64,000 nt of DNA from HXMU1420-2 sp017643305. Its GTDB lineage: Bacteria; Pseudomonadota; Alphaproteobacteria; Rhodobacterales; Rhodobacteraceae. Shown in pieces: positions 52,799 to 61,915 of this stretch. The stretch is taken from positions 2,790,001 through 2,854,000 of the forward strand of contig OZ244249.1 of the NCBI GenBank assembly GCA_965217135.1, written 5' to 3'. The position numbers and the translations under genes are program-made. Every line of letters starts with the position of its first letter. Position 1 is the first letter of the stretch. The notes under the pieces are model-generated. The model did no database searches and was not told where the DNA came from. It saw only the letters and a program-made list of their open reading frames with translations.

Positions 52799-53209
52799 TG
52801 GGAAGCATGCGGTGGTTTTCCGGCCCATACCACCGCCAAATCGGCGGTTCATCGGCTGAAATAGATTATAACAAAGCGCCAGAAAGAGCTTTGGATCACA
52901 AATGACCCGCTGGCCGTGGTTCCCTCGCTTGACCGGCCAGAGCCGCGGAGCAGCCATGACCGGCTCCTCATTCGATTTTCAGCAATGCCGCCTGAGCGAC
53001 CCAAAAGGTATGTCTGGAAGGTTTCCCAGACCCCACTGAGCAGCGTCCCAAGACCCAAATCAAAGCTCCACATTGGTGAAAACAGTCAATCGAGTGTCCT
53101 GCTCCAGCCCCACAAGCTTGCTTCCGGGCAAATGGCGGCGCTACACTCAGAGACGAAGATAAAATGGAAAATCTGCGTTCAGCAGAGCAGAGCGGAGCGG
53201 AGAGATCAG
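52799..53209. other. Gene-free stretch upstream of the enoyl-CoA hydratase gene
   Basis: About 410 bp. A frame continuous with the downstream hydratase extends here, but the translated residues are low-complexity and the family's N-terminus starts only at 53210. No recognised gene, insertion-sequence end or clear operator. Confidence 0.5.
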
Positions 53210-54070
53210 ATGGCCAAGGTGCTTTACGAACGGGATGATCGCATCGGGCGGATCACATTGAATCGCCCCGACGTGATGAACGCCATCGACGACGACCTGC
53301 CCAACGAACTGCAGGCCGCAGTGGAAACGGCAGAGCGGGACGCGAAAGTCCATGTCATCATCCTGTCCGGTAATGGTCCGGCATTCTGCGCAGGCTACGA
53401 CCTCTCCTATTATGCCGAACGGAACGGCGCGGATAACAACGTAACGCAGGAAATGCCCTGGGACCCGATGAAGGATTATACCTTCATGATGGGCAACACG
53501 CAGAAGTTCATGTCGCTCTTCCGGTGTCCGAAACCCGTGCTTTGCAAGATTCACGGCTATGCCGTCGCGGGCGGGTCGGACATTGCACTTTGTTCAGACA
53601 TGGTAGTGATGGCGGACGATGCGCGCATCGGCTACATGCCTGTCCGCGTCTGGGGCTGTCCAACCACAGCGATGTGGGTCTACCGGTTGGGGCCGGAGAA
53701 GGCCAAGCGGATGATGTTTACCGGCGACAAGATCACCGGGGTCGAAGCAGCCGAAATGGGTCTCATCCTGAAGTCTGTCCCAGCCGATCAATTGGATGCG
53801 GAAGTGGAGGCTTTGGCAGAACGAATGGTTTCTGTTCCTCTGAACCAATTGATGATGCAGAAGATGGTGATCAATCAAGCGGTTGAGATGATGGGGCTGC
53901 AACAGACCCAGCGCCTTGCCACAGTTTTCGACGGGATCACGCGGCATTCACCTGAGGGATTGAACTTTAAAGCGCGCGCTGAGGATGTCGGGTGGAAACA
54001 GGCGGTGGATGAGCGTGACAGGGGCACGTTTGACTGGACTGAAAACCGTCCAATCAACAAGGCGCAGTGA
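53210..54070 (+). CDS. Enoyl-CoA hydratase/isomerase-family protein
   Basis: A 286-residue crotonase-fold protein: RIGRITLNRPDVMNAID at the N-terminus, FCAGYDLSYYAE and the oxyanion-hole stretch HGYAVAGGSDIALCSDMVV. The usual first catalytic glutamate (GGxxE) is replaced by aspartate in GGSDIAL, so the reaction may differ from simple enoyl-CoA hydration. Starts after GGAGAGATCAG. It lies between the two iol operons but shows no inositol-specific role. Confidence 0.88.
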   Translation: MAKVLYERDDRIGRITLNRPDVMNAIDDDLPNELQAAVETAERDAKVHVIILSGNGPAFCAGYDLSYYAERNGADNNVTQEMPWDPMKDYTFMMGNTQKFMSLFRCPKPVLCKIHGYAVAGGSDIALCSDMVVMADDARIGYMPVRVWGCPTTAMWVYRLGPEKAKRMMFTGDKITGVEAAEMGLILKSVPADQLDAEVEALAERMVSVPLNQLMMQKMVINQAVEMMGLQQTQRLATVFDGITRHSPEGLNFKARAEDVGWKQAVDERDRGTFDWTENRPINKAQ

Positions 54071-54426
54071 AGGAAGGCAAGGGATCATCGGCCCCCCCTC
54101 CTTCACCGTCCGTCCAAAGCGCGGCAGAGCGCTGGCGGCATTCCGATCCGGCGTATGGGGTGGTTACCGGCCCTGTGTGACTTAAAGCCAAGGCCATATT
54201 GAACCGCATGGGCGATCTGGTCGAAGATGAAGGTGCGGTCTTCACGCTGGAAAACCGACACCTTCCTGGACCATCCCGGTTGTCCATTCCAGTCGCCCAC
54301 AGATGTACTGGCCTTGGTTTCCTCGATTGGCTGAGTGCACGTAGCAGACAACCCCGGTCGTCTTGAGCCGGGCACAGGCGAGATCAATTGTGCGGCGCTG
54401 TACGCGTTCCGTACGGTCTTTGAACT
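54071..54426. other. Gene-free stretch between convergent hydratase and aldolase genes
   Basis: About 355 bp. Short frames exist on the minus strand (for example one containing SVFQREDRTFIFDQIAHAVQ), possibly a decayed gene, but I do not recognise a family and no frame is long enough to call. Confidence 0.4.
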
Positions 54427-55266
54427 CTAGCGTTGCGCGGGCGCGCCAAAGGCGCGGAGAACGCGGCGGGCTGCGGCTTCAACGGGGTCTTGCGTTTCTT
54501 TCAGGATTTGCACGCGATCGAAGCGTTCGACATCACTATTCACCGCCTCGTGCAAAGCCGCGCCAAAAGCCATGCGCAATTCGGTTCCGATGTTGAACTT
54601 GCAGATCGCTGTTGCGCGGGCGAAGCGCACGCGCTGCTCAACCGGCACGCCGGAGCCACCGTGGATGACTAGGGGAAGTTGCGTCACCGCTTCTATCGCG
54701 GCGATACGGGCCTCGTCGAGACCGCCTTCCTTTTCCTGTTGCAGATGCACATTCCCAACCGAGATTGCCATCGCATCAACGCCGCTCTCGCGGGCAAACG
54801 TGGCAGCCTCCTCTGGGTCGGTCCCGCTTGAGCCTTCGCCCCCCGAATAGCCGACAAAGCCGATCTCCCCTTCGCATGAAATGCCTGCCGCATGGGCCAT
54901 TTCGGCAATCGCGGCAGTTTCGTCTATGTTCTGCTGCAAAGGCTTACGCGAGCCGTCGAACATAAGCGAAGTAAAGCCGCTATCAAGCGCCTCTTTACAC
55001 TCGTCAAACGTATAGCCGTGATCAAGGTGCGCGACGACAGGCACAGAAGCATTTTCGGCCAAATAGCGGAACATCTTGCCAAGGATGGGCAGCGGCGTGT
55101 GCGCGCGGCACGATGGGCCGGCTTGCAGGATTACTGGCGCGTTCTCCGCCTCGGCCGCTGCCACATAGGCGCGCATGTCCTCCCATCCGAGCGTCACCAG
55201 CCCACCCACCGCATAGCCCTGCGCAAGCGCGGGCTGGAGCACGTCCTTCAGCGTCGCGAGGGTCAT
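54427..55266 (-). CDS. iolJ: Class II fructose-bisphosphate-aldolase-family enzyme, probably IolJ-type
   Basis: A 279-residue zinc-dependent class II aldolase. Signatures: PVVAHLDHGYTFDECKEALDSGFTSLMFDGS with the DH zinc/proton residues, CEGEIGFVGYSGG, and LVIHGGSGVPVEQRVRFA and CKFNIGTELR. In the inositol pathway IolJ cleaves 2-deoxy-5-keto-gluconate-6-phosphate to DHAP and malonate semialdehyde; its place behind iolC and an iolB paralogue supports this. A tagatose- or fructose-bisphosphate role is the alternative. Starts with 4-nt overlap after iolB2. Confidence 0.85.
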   Translation of the reverse strand: MTLATLKDVLQPALAQGYAVGGLVTLGWEDMRAYVAAAEAENAPVILQAGPSCRAHTPLPILGKMFRYLAENASVPVVAHLDHGYTFDECKEALDSGFTSLMFDGSRKPLQQNIDETAAIAEMAHAAGISCEGEIGFVGYSGGEGSSGTDPEEAATFARESGVDAMAISVGNVHLQQEKEGGLDEARIAAIEAVTQLPLVIHGGSGVPVEQRVRFARATAICKFNIGTELRMAFGAALHEAVNSDVERFDRVQILKETQDPVEAAARRVLRAFGAPAQR

Positions 55267-56099
55267 TTGAACTTGGCAATCATGTCTTTGATGCCCGGGA
55301 TCGTCTCGATCTGATAGGCGTGGGAGGGTTGGAAATACTGTACGAGAGAGCGCTGCGTCAGACCGCCAAGGATGGTGAAGTAATACATCTCGTATCCCGG
55401 CAGCACCGCACAGGGATGATAGCCATTGTCGATGCAGATCGTTGAACCATCAACGATGTGATAGGCATCTCCCGGTTTGCCATCCTCGCGCTGCAACATT
55501 TGCAGACCTGAGCCGTGGTTTGGCTTGAAGCGGAAGTTATAGGTCTCGTCATGGCGCGTCTCGTCCGGCAGGCGGTTGGTGTCATGCTTGTGGCTTGGAA
55601 AGCCAGACCAACCACCCTGTCCGACGGTAAAGAGTTCGCTCACCAGAAGACGACCCACCTTGTCGTGCTGTTTCTGGCCCAGAATATGCTTGATCTTGCG
55701 ATGGGTCTTGGTGTCGTCAGATCCATATTGCACCAGGTCATGTTCGCGGACATCGAATGGCTCCAGCACTGTGTCATAGCGCGCACCTGCGATGAACGTT
55801 TCCGTGGCTTCGGAGGTGCAAACCAGCGTGACCTTGGCCCCGACTGGCACGTAAACGCCCTGAGGCTCCCCATCCCAGACATCCGCGCCACGACCGCCAA
55901 GATCGGCGAAGGCCACGCCTTCGACCTCGACATCGATGCTTCCGGTGGCAGGAACGATGCAGGTCTCATAGCCCGGCACCTGATAGGTGAAGACCTGATC
56001 CTTCTTCAGCTTGACGATGTTGAAGTAGTTCAGCGGGACGGTGCTGTCGTCCATGTCGACGATAGGATTGTTCTGATTGTCAAAAGGGGCGATATGCAT
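55263..56099 (-). CDS. Second IolB-family isomerase
   Basis: A 278-residue KduI/IolB-family bicupin, paralogous to the protein at 51739-52548 but clearly divergent. It has the metal-histidine pattern FPSHKHDTNRLPDETRHDETYNFRF and DNGYHPCAVLPGYEMYYFTI. Genes for a kinase (upstream) and aldolase (downstream) flank it, so it may provide the isomerisation step for a different 5-deoxy-uronate or act redundantly. ATG follows AAAGGA. Its aldolase neighbour starts within its stop codon. Confidence 0.85.
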   Translation of the reverse strand: MHIAPFDNQNNPIVDMDDSTVPLNYFNIVKLKKDQVFTYQVPGYETCIVPATGSIDVEVEGVAFADLGGRGADVWDGEPQGVYVPVGAKVTLVCTSEATETFIAGARYDTVLEPFDVREHDLVQYGSDDTKTHRKIKHILGQKQHDKVGRLLVSELFTVGQGGWSGFPSHKHDTNRLPDETRHDETYNFRFKPNHGSGLQMLQREDGKPGDAYHIVDGSTICIDNGYHPCAVLPGYEMYYFTILGGLTQRSLVQYFQPSHAYQIETIPGIKDMIAKFK

Positions 56100-56110
56100 T
56101 TGTCGTCCTT

Positions 56111-57091
56111 TCAGGCCTCCGTCGGGCCCGGATGTTCGGCAATGAAAGTGTTGAGCTGGTCCGTGGTCGGCATGGCCGGTGCGCAGCCGGGTTTGCTGAC
56201 AACGATGGAGGCGCAGGCAGCGCCGCGCATGACCGCCTCGCGCAAATCATAGCCCGCGACGATAGAAGCCAGCATCCCCGCCATGAAACTGTCACCTGCA
56301 CCGACGGGTTTGATCGCCTCAACTGGGTAAATGCCGGCACGCTCTTCGCGACCATCATCCAGCAAGATCGCGCCCTTCTCCCCCATCTTGTAGACAACGA
56401 GCTTGCCCTGCGCTGAAAGCTCTCGCGCCTTATCCAGACCTTTCTCGATCCCGCCCGCCATAAAGCCGAATTCTTCATCATTACCGACAATCAGATCGCT
56501 TTCAGCGCCCGCGCGGCTGAGCACGTCGGAGGCGACTTTGGCAGAAGGCCAGCTATAGGGGCGGTAATCCACGTCGAAGATGACGGGCATCCCAGCGGCG
56601 CGCGCGTTCTGGAAAGCGCGAAAAGTGGCGCTGCGCGACGGCTCTGCCGCAAAGACGGTGCCAGCGGTGACCAGCGCCGTAAAGCGGCTGTAGTCAACAC
56701 GGTCCACATCCTCATTCGTGACTTGGAAATCCACAGCGCCATTGCGATAGATAACGTTTTGAAAATCCTCCAGCACACTTTCATAGATCGCGAGCGAGGT
56801 ACGGAACTCACCGCCCACAACACGAACATTGGAGGTATCCACGCCATAGTGGGCAAGCCGATTGAGCGCAAAACGACCAACGGCATCATCGGAGACAGAG
56901 GTGATCAGCGCAGCTTCGCTGCCCAACTTGACCAGCCCGGCACAGATATTTGCAGACGACCCGCCAAGGTCCGCACAAAAGTGATCTGCATGCTCGCTTT
57001 TTACGCCTACGGGATCAGCGAACATATCAATGCCGGTACGGCCAAACACCGCAAAGCGGTTGCCCTTAATCCCGTCGATCAGTTTGCTCAT
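56111..57091 (-). CDS. iolC: PfkB-family kinase, probable 5-dehydro-2-deoxygluconokinase
   Basis: A 326-residue ribokinase/PfkB-family kinase: N-terminal substrate stretch GGSSANICAGLVKLGSEAALIT, C-terminal ATP/anion-hole motif PVGAGDSFMAGMLAS. In the inositol pathway IolC phosphorylates 5-dehydro-2-deoxygluconate at O-6. It is monodomain (no C-terminal DUF2090, which some IolC proteins carry). First gene of the minus-strand operon iolC-iolB2-iolJ, with the LacI-type operator 79 bp upstream. ATG follows GAGGGG. Confidence 0.88.
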   Translation of the reverse strand: MSKLIDGIKGNRFAVFGRTGIDMFADPVGVKSEHADHFCADLGGSSANICAGLVKLGSEAALITSVSDDAVGRFALNRLAHYGVDTSNVRVVGGEFRTSLAIYESVLEDFQNVIYRNGAVDFQVTNEDVDRVDYSRFTALVTAGTVFAAEPSRSATFRAFQNARAAGMPVIFDVDYRPYSWPSAKVASDVLSRAGAESDLIVGNDEEFGFMAGGIEKGLDKARELSAQGKLVVYKMGEKGAILLDDGREERAGIYPVEAIKPVGAGDSFMAGMLASIVAGYDLREAVMRGAACASIVVSKPGCAPAMPTTDQLNTFIAEHPGPTEA

Positions 57092-57169
57092 GGTCCCCTC
57101 TTGGCTTGCGCGCACAGCCCCCATCCGGCGATGTTGTCTTGCGCAAGATCGAATCCTAGGATACCGATT

Positions 57170-57185
57170 TTGCAACCGGTTGCAA
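57170..57185. promoter_or_regulatory. LacI-type operator between iolC and the second Gfo/Idh gene
   Basis: TTGCAACCGGTTGCAA, identical to the site upstream of iolG, in the 118-bp divergent region between iolC and the Gfo/Idh gene; its flank AAACGTC also resembles the other copy (AAAAGTC). One site here could control both directions. Confidence 0.85.
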
Positions 57186-57209
57186 ACGTCATTGTCAAAG
57201 GTAAGGAAC

Positions 57210-58313
57210 ATGTCCGAGATCGGAATTGGGATCGTTGGCGGCGGCTATATGGGCAAAGCGCACTCCGTTGCCATGGCGGCGGTTGGCGCGGTCTTTGATA
57301 CAAATCTCAGGCCAAGACTTGAGATGATCTGCGCGTCCAGTGAAACCAGCGCTGAGGGGTATCGCAAGGCTTACGGCTTCGCCCGCGCCACCCCCGATTG
57401 GCACGTGCTTGTGGCCGATCCAAAGGTCGAGGCAATTGTTATCGCTTCCCCGCAATCGACCCATCGCGCGATTGCAGAGGCCGCCTTTGCCCTTGGCAAG
57501 CCCGTGTTTTGCGAAAAACCCCTTGGGGCCTCACTGGAGGACAGTGCGGCGATGGTTGCTGCGGCGGAGGCCTCTGGCGTGCCCAATATGGTGGGGTTCA
57601 ACTACATCCGAACGCCTGCCAGCCGCTTCGCACGGCAGTTGATCGAAGATGGCGCGATCGGAGAGATCACATGGTTTCGCGGCGAGCATACCGAAGACTT
57701 CCTGGCCAACCCCGAGACCCCTACGAATTGGCGCACCAGCGGGCTTGCCAATGGCACTATGGGTGATCTTGCACCCCATATGATCAATGCAGCACTGGCA
57801 CTCATCGGGCCTTTTCAGGCCCTCCTTGCGGAGATTGAAACCGTGCATGATACACGCCCCGGCGGCACGGTGACCAATGACGATCAGGGCCAGATGATGG
57901 TTCGATTCGCACGCGGCACCATGGGGCATCTGTTTTTCAGCCGTGTCGCCACAGGGCGCAAGATGGGCTACGCTTATGAGATCACCGGCACCAAGGGGGC
58001 GATCCGGTTTGATCAGGAAGATCAGAACGCGCTTTGGCTCTACTGTATGGAAAGACCAGAGGAAGAGCGCGGTTTTACCAAGATCCTGACCGGCCCCTCG
58101 CATCCTGACTATGAGCCCTTCTGTCAGGGCCCCGGTCATGGGACCGGCTATCAGGATCAGATTATCATCGAAGCTCGCGATTTCCTGTGGGCTATCGAAA
58201 CAGGTAAACCGGTCTGGCCAACCTTTGCCGATGGGCATGAGGTCAACCGGATCATCGCGGCAGCGCATGCCTCATCGGGCAGCAAGTCGTGGCAGAAGAT
58301 AATTTCTTTCTAG
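57210..58313 (+). CDS. Gfo/Idh/MocA-family dehydrogenase (second)
   Basis: A 367-residue NAD(P)-dependent dehydrogenase: Rossmann motif GIGIVGGGYMGKAHSVAM, EKPLGASLEDS, MVGFNYIRTPASRFA, and catalytic-histidine region GTMGDLAPHMINAALALIG. Distinct from the canonical iolG at 43641. In such loci extra paralogues can oxidise scyllo-inositol or other inositol isomers; exact substrate unknown. Lies immediately after the shared operator, starting an operon with the next gene. Confidence 0.9.
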   Translation: MSEIGIGIVGGGYMGKAHSVAMAAVGAVFDTNLRPRLEMICASSETSAEGYRKAYGFARATPDWHVLVADPKVEAIVIASPQSTHRAIAEAAFALGKPVFCEKPLGASLEDSAAMVAAAEASGVPNMVGFNYIRTPASRFARQLIEDGAIGEITWFRGEHTEDFLANPETPTNWRTSGLANGTMGDLAPHMINAALALIGPFQALLAEIETVHDTRPGGTVTNDDQGQMMVRFARGTMGHLFFSRVATGRKMGYAYEITGTKGAIRFDQEDQNALWLYCMERPEEERGFTKILTGPSHPDYEPFCQGPGHGTGYQDQIIIEARDFLWAIETGKPVWPTFADGHEVNRIIAAAHASSGSKSWQKIISF

Positions 58314-58325
58314 GGACGACAGGCA

Positions 58326-59459
58326 ATGACGAAGCTGAAATGGGGCATGATCGGCGGTGGTGAAGGCAGCCAGATCGGACCGGCGCACCGTTTGGGCGCG
58401 CAGGCAGACGGCTTGTTCGAATTCGCAGCAGGCGCGCTTGATCATCGCCCCGACATTGGCCGCGACTATGCACAGCGTTTGGGCATTGCGGCAGACCGGG
58501 CTTACGGCGATTGGCGCGAAATGCTCGAGGGCGAGAAAACCCGTGAAGACCGTATTGATCTGGTCACAGTGGCGACGCCCAATTCCACCCATTTCGAGAT
58601 CACCAAGGCTTTTCTGGAAGCAGGCTTCAACGTGCTGTGCGAAAAGCCCATGACCATGAGCGTTGAGGAAGGCGAAGAAATTGTGCGCGTGGCAGAAGCC
58701 TCCCGCAAGATTTGCGCCGTAAATTACTGCTACTCAGCCTATCCGATGGTGCGTCAGGCCCGCGCGATGGTACGCGCTGGCGAGATTGGTAAGATCCGCC
58801 TTGTAGTGACGAATTTCTCTCACGGGCATCACGGGGATGCGACAGATGCGGACAACCCGCGTGTGCGCTGGCGCTATGATCCGGCGATGGCAGGCGTATC
58901 CGGACAGTTTGCCGATTGCGGAATCCATGCGCTGCATATGGCGGGCTTCATCTGCGACGACGAGGTTGAGAAACTCTCCGCCGACATGGCATCAACCATC
59001 CCTTCGCGGGAGTTGGAAGATGATGCAATGGTCAACTTCCGCATGGAGTCCGGCACCGTCGGGCGGCTTTGGACCTCGTCTGTGGCAATTGGCCGCCAAC
59101 ATGGTTTCGACATTCAGGTCTTTGGCGAAACCGGCGGTTTGCGATGGGCTTCGGAGCAGCCCAATCAGTTGATTTACACCCCCGTCGGCGGTCGTACGCA
59201 GACCATCGAAAAGGGCGAAAGCGGATTGCATGAAGAGGCAGAACGCCTCAGCCGCGTGGCGATTGCCCATCCCGAGGGCTTTCCTCTGGCTGTTGCCAAC
59301 ATTTATTGCGATCTGGCCGATGCCATACGGGGTGCGCAGAGGGACGGGCTGCCCAATGCAGCGGATGGTGTGCGCTCGATCGCGGCGGTACACTCCGCTG
59401 TCGCCTCCGCCAAAAACGGCGGGTCCTGGGAAGAGGCGCGCCCGCCAATGTTTCGCTAA
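58326..59459 (+). CDS. Gfo/Idh/MocA-family dehydrogenase (third)
   Basis: A 377-residue family member: KWGMIGGGEGSQIGPAHRLGA at the N-terminus, CEKPMTMSVEEG, VNYCYSAYPMVRQARAMV and SGQFADCGIHALHMAGF with the catalytic-type histidine. It starts 12 bp after the preceding paralogue, so the two form a pair that may carry out successive oxidations or an oxidation-reduction epimerisation of inositols (inference). Convergent with the LacI gene. Confidence 0.9.
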   Translation: MTKLKWGMIGGGEGSQIGPAHRLGAQADGLFEFAAGALDHRPDIGRDYAQRLGIAADRAYGDWREMLEGEKTREDRIDLVTVATPNSTHFEITKAFLEAGFNVLCEKPMTMSVEEGEEIVRVAEASRKICAVNYCYSAYPMVRQARAMVRAGEIGKIRLVVTNFSHGHHGDATDADNPRVRWRYDPAMAGVSGQFADCGIHALHMAGFICDDEVEKLSADMASTIPSRELEDDAMVNFRMESGTVGRLWTSSVAIGRQHGFDIQVFGETGGLRWASEQPNQLIYTPVGGRTQTIEKGESGLHEEAERLSRVAIAHPEGFPLAVANIYCDLADAIRGAQRDGLPNAADGVRSIAAVHSAVASAKNGGSWEEARPPMFR

Positions 59460-59469
59460 AAGAAGAGCC

Positions 59470-60468
59470 TTAGGAACGTGGCCTCAACGTGCCGCGTTCT
59501 ATCACCTTGCAGGGGAAGATGCGCGCTTCTGGATAGCGGTCCGGCTCCAACAACATGCCTTCGACCAGATCGACAGAGGCCGCGATCATCAACTCTATAG
59601 GCTGGTGGATTGTGGTCAGATCAATGCTTTCCCAGCGCGCCATCTTCATGTCGTTAAGGCCAATGATCCCAATATCGCCGCCAGCCGCCAGCCCGTGATC
59701 CTTGAGCGCGGACAGCGCGCCGATGGAGATCACATCATCTCCGCAGAAATAAGCCTCTGCTGGCTTTCCCGCCAGTTGGCGAAGCATTTCAAGACGCCCC
59801 GCCTCGAAAGAATAAGCGCCCGAAAAGACCTTTGACAGGGTGACGCCGCTCTGCGCGCCGATCTCTTCCTCAAAACCGCGCAAGCGGTCCTGGGCGGAGG
59901 TCGCATCCTCTGGCCCTCCCAGATACCCTACGTGCCGATATCCCCGCGCTACCAATTCGCGCGCGGCAATGCGCCCGCACTCGACATTGTCGATACCCAC
60001 AACATGCACCTCCGGCAGGCTTGACGGACGCCCAAAGGTATGGACCACCGGAACACCGGCATCGTGGAAAGCCTTTGCAAAACTGGGCGGCAGTGTCGAG
60101 GAGGCCACGATAACCGCGTCCACCGAATACTGGCGCAGCATACGCACCGAATTTGCCGGATCGGTTTCTTCGGTCAGGTTCACGATCAAGGGGCGCAATC
60201 CGCGCTCTTGCAGGGCACGGGTAAACTTGTCGAAGACTTCAAGAAAAATCGGGTTTTGAAAGTTGTTAGCGATCAGCCCAATCAACTTGGTCCGGCCAGT
60301 GGTTAGAGACGACGCCAATGCATTCGGACTGTAGCCAAGCGTATGCGCTGCAGTTTCGACCTTGGCCCGCGTGGCTGCAGAGACAGAGGCCCCTTCGGTG
60401 AACGTGCGCGATACGGCTGATCGCGACACACCTGCAAGCTCGGCAACGTCCTTCATTGTCGCGTTCAT
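59470..60468 (-). CDS. LacI-family transcriptional regulator of the inositol locus
   Basis: A 332-residue repressor. DNA-binding helix-turn-helix and hinge at ~1-58 (MKDVAELAGVSRSAVSRTF, LGYSPNALASSLTTGRT); then a periplasmic-binding-protein-like sensor domain. LacI hinge-helix proteins bind palindromes with a central CG, as in the two identical TTGCAACCGGTTGCAA sites. It closes the inositol locus. The inducer is likely an inositol pathway metabolite; not determined from sequence. Confidence 0.92.
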   Translation of the reverse strand: MNATMKDVAELAGVSRSAVSRTFTEGASVSAATRAKVETAAHTLGYSPNALASSLTTGRTKLIGLIANNFQNPIFLEVFDKFTRALQERGLRPLIVNLTEETDPANSVRMLRQYSVDAVIVASSTLPPSFAKAFHDAGVPVVHTFGRPSSLPEVHVVGIDNVECGRIAARELVARGYRHVGYLGGPEDATSAQDRLRGFEEEIGAQSGVTLSKVFSGAYSFEAGRLEMLRQLAGKPAEAYFCGDDVISIGALSALKDHGLAAGGDIGIIGLNDMKMARWESIDLTTIHQPIELMIAASVDLVEGMLLEPDRYPEARIFPCKVIERGTLRPRS

Positions 60469-60734
60469 TGTCGTCCCTGTCGCTTAGCACTTGAGTTGTC
60501 GGAGCATACAAAACACAAATCACCGCCGCAGGTATTATGCCCCCTTGATCCCTGCCCCGCAACGCCGGGTGAAGCGAGTTTCCGGTCGACGCATATTCCC
60601 CAATTTCAATTGTGATGCGCTACTCTGAAAACACGCACCTACCACATGGTGATGAACCACCCCTCAGCGGTCATTTGCGCAAAATGTAGCATCGATGATG
60701 CCGGGCTCTTACCGATCGATCGCTGCACCTGCTG

Positions 60735-61040
60735 TCAACGTCCGGTTGACGTCCAAGCCCCTATTTTCAAGGGAAACTTACCAACGGCACGCCAGACATC
60801 AATCGCATCGTTCACCCAGTCAAACCCGCTGGATCCTGGTTTTGCCACATGTTCTTCGCCGCAAATCACCTCATCTGGATAGGCCTCTGAGATTTTGTCC
60901 CGAACAAACGTTCCGACATCCCGGTCGGCTTCGCTGACCCAATCTTGAGCACCTTTGAAATCTACCACCAGCGTGTCTCTATTGCCAAGATATCTCATGG
61001 CCAAAGCACCTGCTTCTTTGGCCGCTTTGGTGGCAAACGA
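60735..61040 (-). pseudogene. Inositol-monophosphatase-family N-terminal relic
   Basis: A minus-strand frame encoding AKEAGALAMRYLGNRDTLVV, FKGAQDWVSEADRDVGTFVR, CGEEH and WVNDAIDVW: the N-terminal third of an IMPase-type phosphatase. The metal-binding motif that should read D-P-I-D-G-T is D-A-I-D-V-W, and the frame ends about 20 residues later, so the C-terminal two thirds are missing. No good start is visible either. Non-functional remnant next to an inositol catabolic locus. Confidence 0.65.
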
Positions 61041-61194
61041 ACTTCGATCAGAGCTGCTATGCACTCGACCATCCTGCCGCGGATTTCTGTTTCTAAGTAT
61101 GAAGTATAGGCAGTGCCAAAAGTTAGCATCAGCCAGCAGAATAAAAACGCATGGGCTCCATTTCTTTAGATACAAACAGCGACGATGAAATGAA

Positions 61195-61284
61195 GCCCCA
61201 AGCGAACGGTTTACAGCATCAATGCCGAACAAGGCAATGCGGCCTTTGTCATGATCACCGGCGACCTGAACACATGCCACCCGC
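61195..61284 (+). pseudogene. Possible calcineurin-like phosphoesterase fragment
   Basis: A short stretch encodes SINAEQGNAAFVMITGDLN, close to the second metal motif (D-x-V-x-x-x-G-D-L) of cyclic-nucleotide phosphodiesterase-like metallophosphoesterases. The frame ends at TGA seven codons on and no other motif is found. Too short to be sure. Confidence 0.3.
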
Positions 61285-61598
61285 AGGCCTGATTGCCGCC
61301 CGGGTTGCGAAATGGGTTAGACAAATGCGCGCAGGCGGCGCGGCGTTGACTGCTGACGGTTTCACCACGAGGCGCACCTGACCTGTGGGATAGGAAAAAT
61401 GGGCCAAAGCCCGTGTGTCTTCAAGGCGTTGCCTCCTGCCCCGGCCACGGCAAACATCGCCCGAAATACTGGCTGATAAATGCCCTCGATGCCCCTAAAT
61501 ATCCTCATTGTATACCATAGTATTCTTTAATATCAATGACTTAGCGTTGACTCAACGCCACCCGGCCCCTATTTCACCCCAAACCAAGGAGGACAAAG

Positions 61599-61787
61599 AT
61601 GACGATGCGAAACCAAATTCTGAAAGTTGCAGCGCGCCTGGGAAACCCTGCAAAATCGGCGAAAGAGAACGCCATGGAGCGTGGCTGGATCGATGCGCAC
61701 GGGCTGCCAACTGAAAAAGGCTATCGCCTGGTCGACGCCTTGAACGGACGCGCCAGCGTGCTGCCGACCCTGTCCAACGCCGCCTGA
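61599..61787 (+). CDS. Small protein of unknown function
   Basis: A 62-residue basic protein (KVAARLGNPAKSAKENAMER, WIDAHGLPTEKGYRLVDALN). No family recognised. It has a strong ribosome site (AAGGAGGACAAAG), and ends with a normal codon usage for the region, so it is probably real. The sequence upstream is AT-rich (TATACCATAGTATTC) and could hold a promoter. It stands alone after a stretch of decayed genes. Confidence 0.55.
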   Translation: MTMRNQILKVAARLGNPAKSAKENAMERGWIDAHGLPTEKGYRLVDALNGRASVLPTLSNAA

Positions 61788-61915
61788 TACAGCGCCGGCT
61801 AACCGTGCCGCGGGTAGGCCAGGGCAGACCAGGCTATACCCCGGCGACTAGCTGTACTCGGCCAATGCTGGACCAGCCCAAACAACCCCGGTCTAAATTG
61901 CTTTGAGCAGCACTC

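Noticed and set aside
42265..60468. A genomic island integrated at tRNA-Glu
   Set aside because: The tRNA is a plausible site and the downstream segment is accessory, but I found no integrase and no repeat of the tRNA 3' end (GGTTCGATTCCCC) further on, so no island boundary can be supported.
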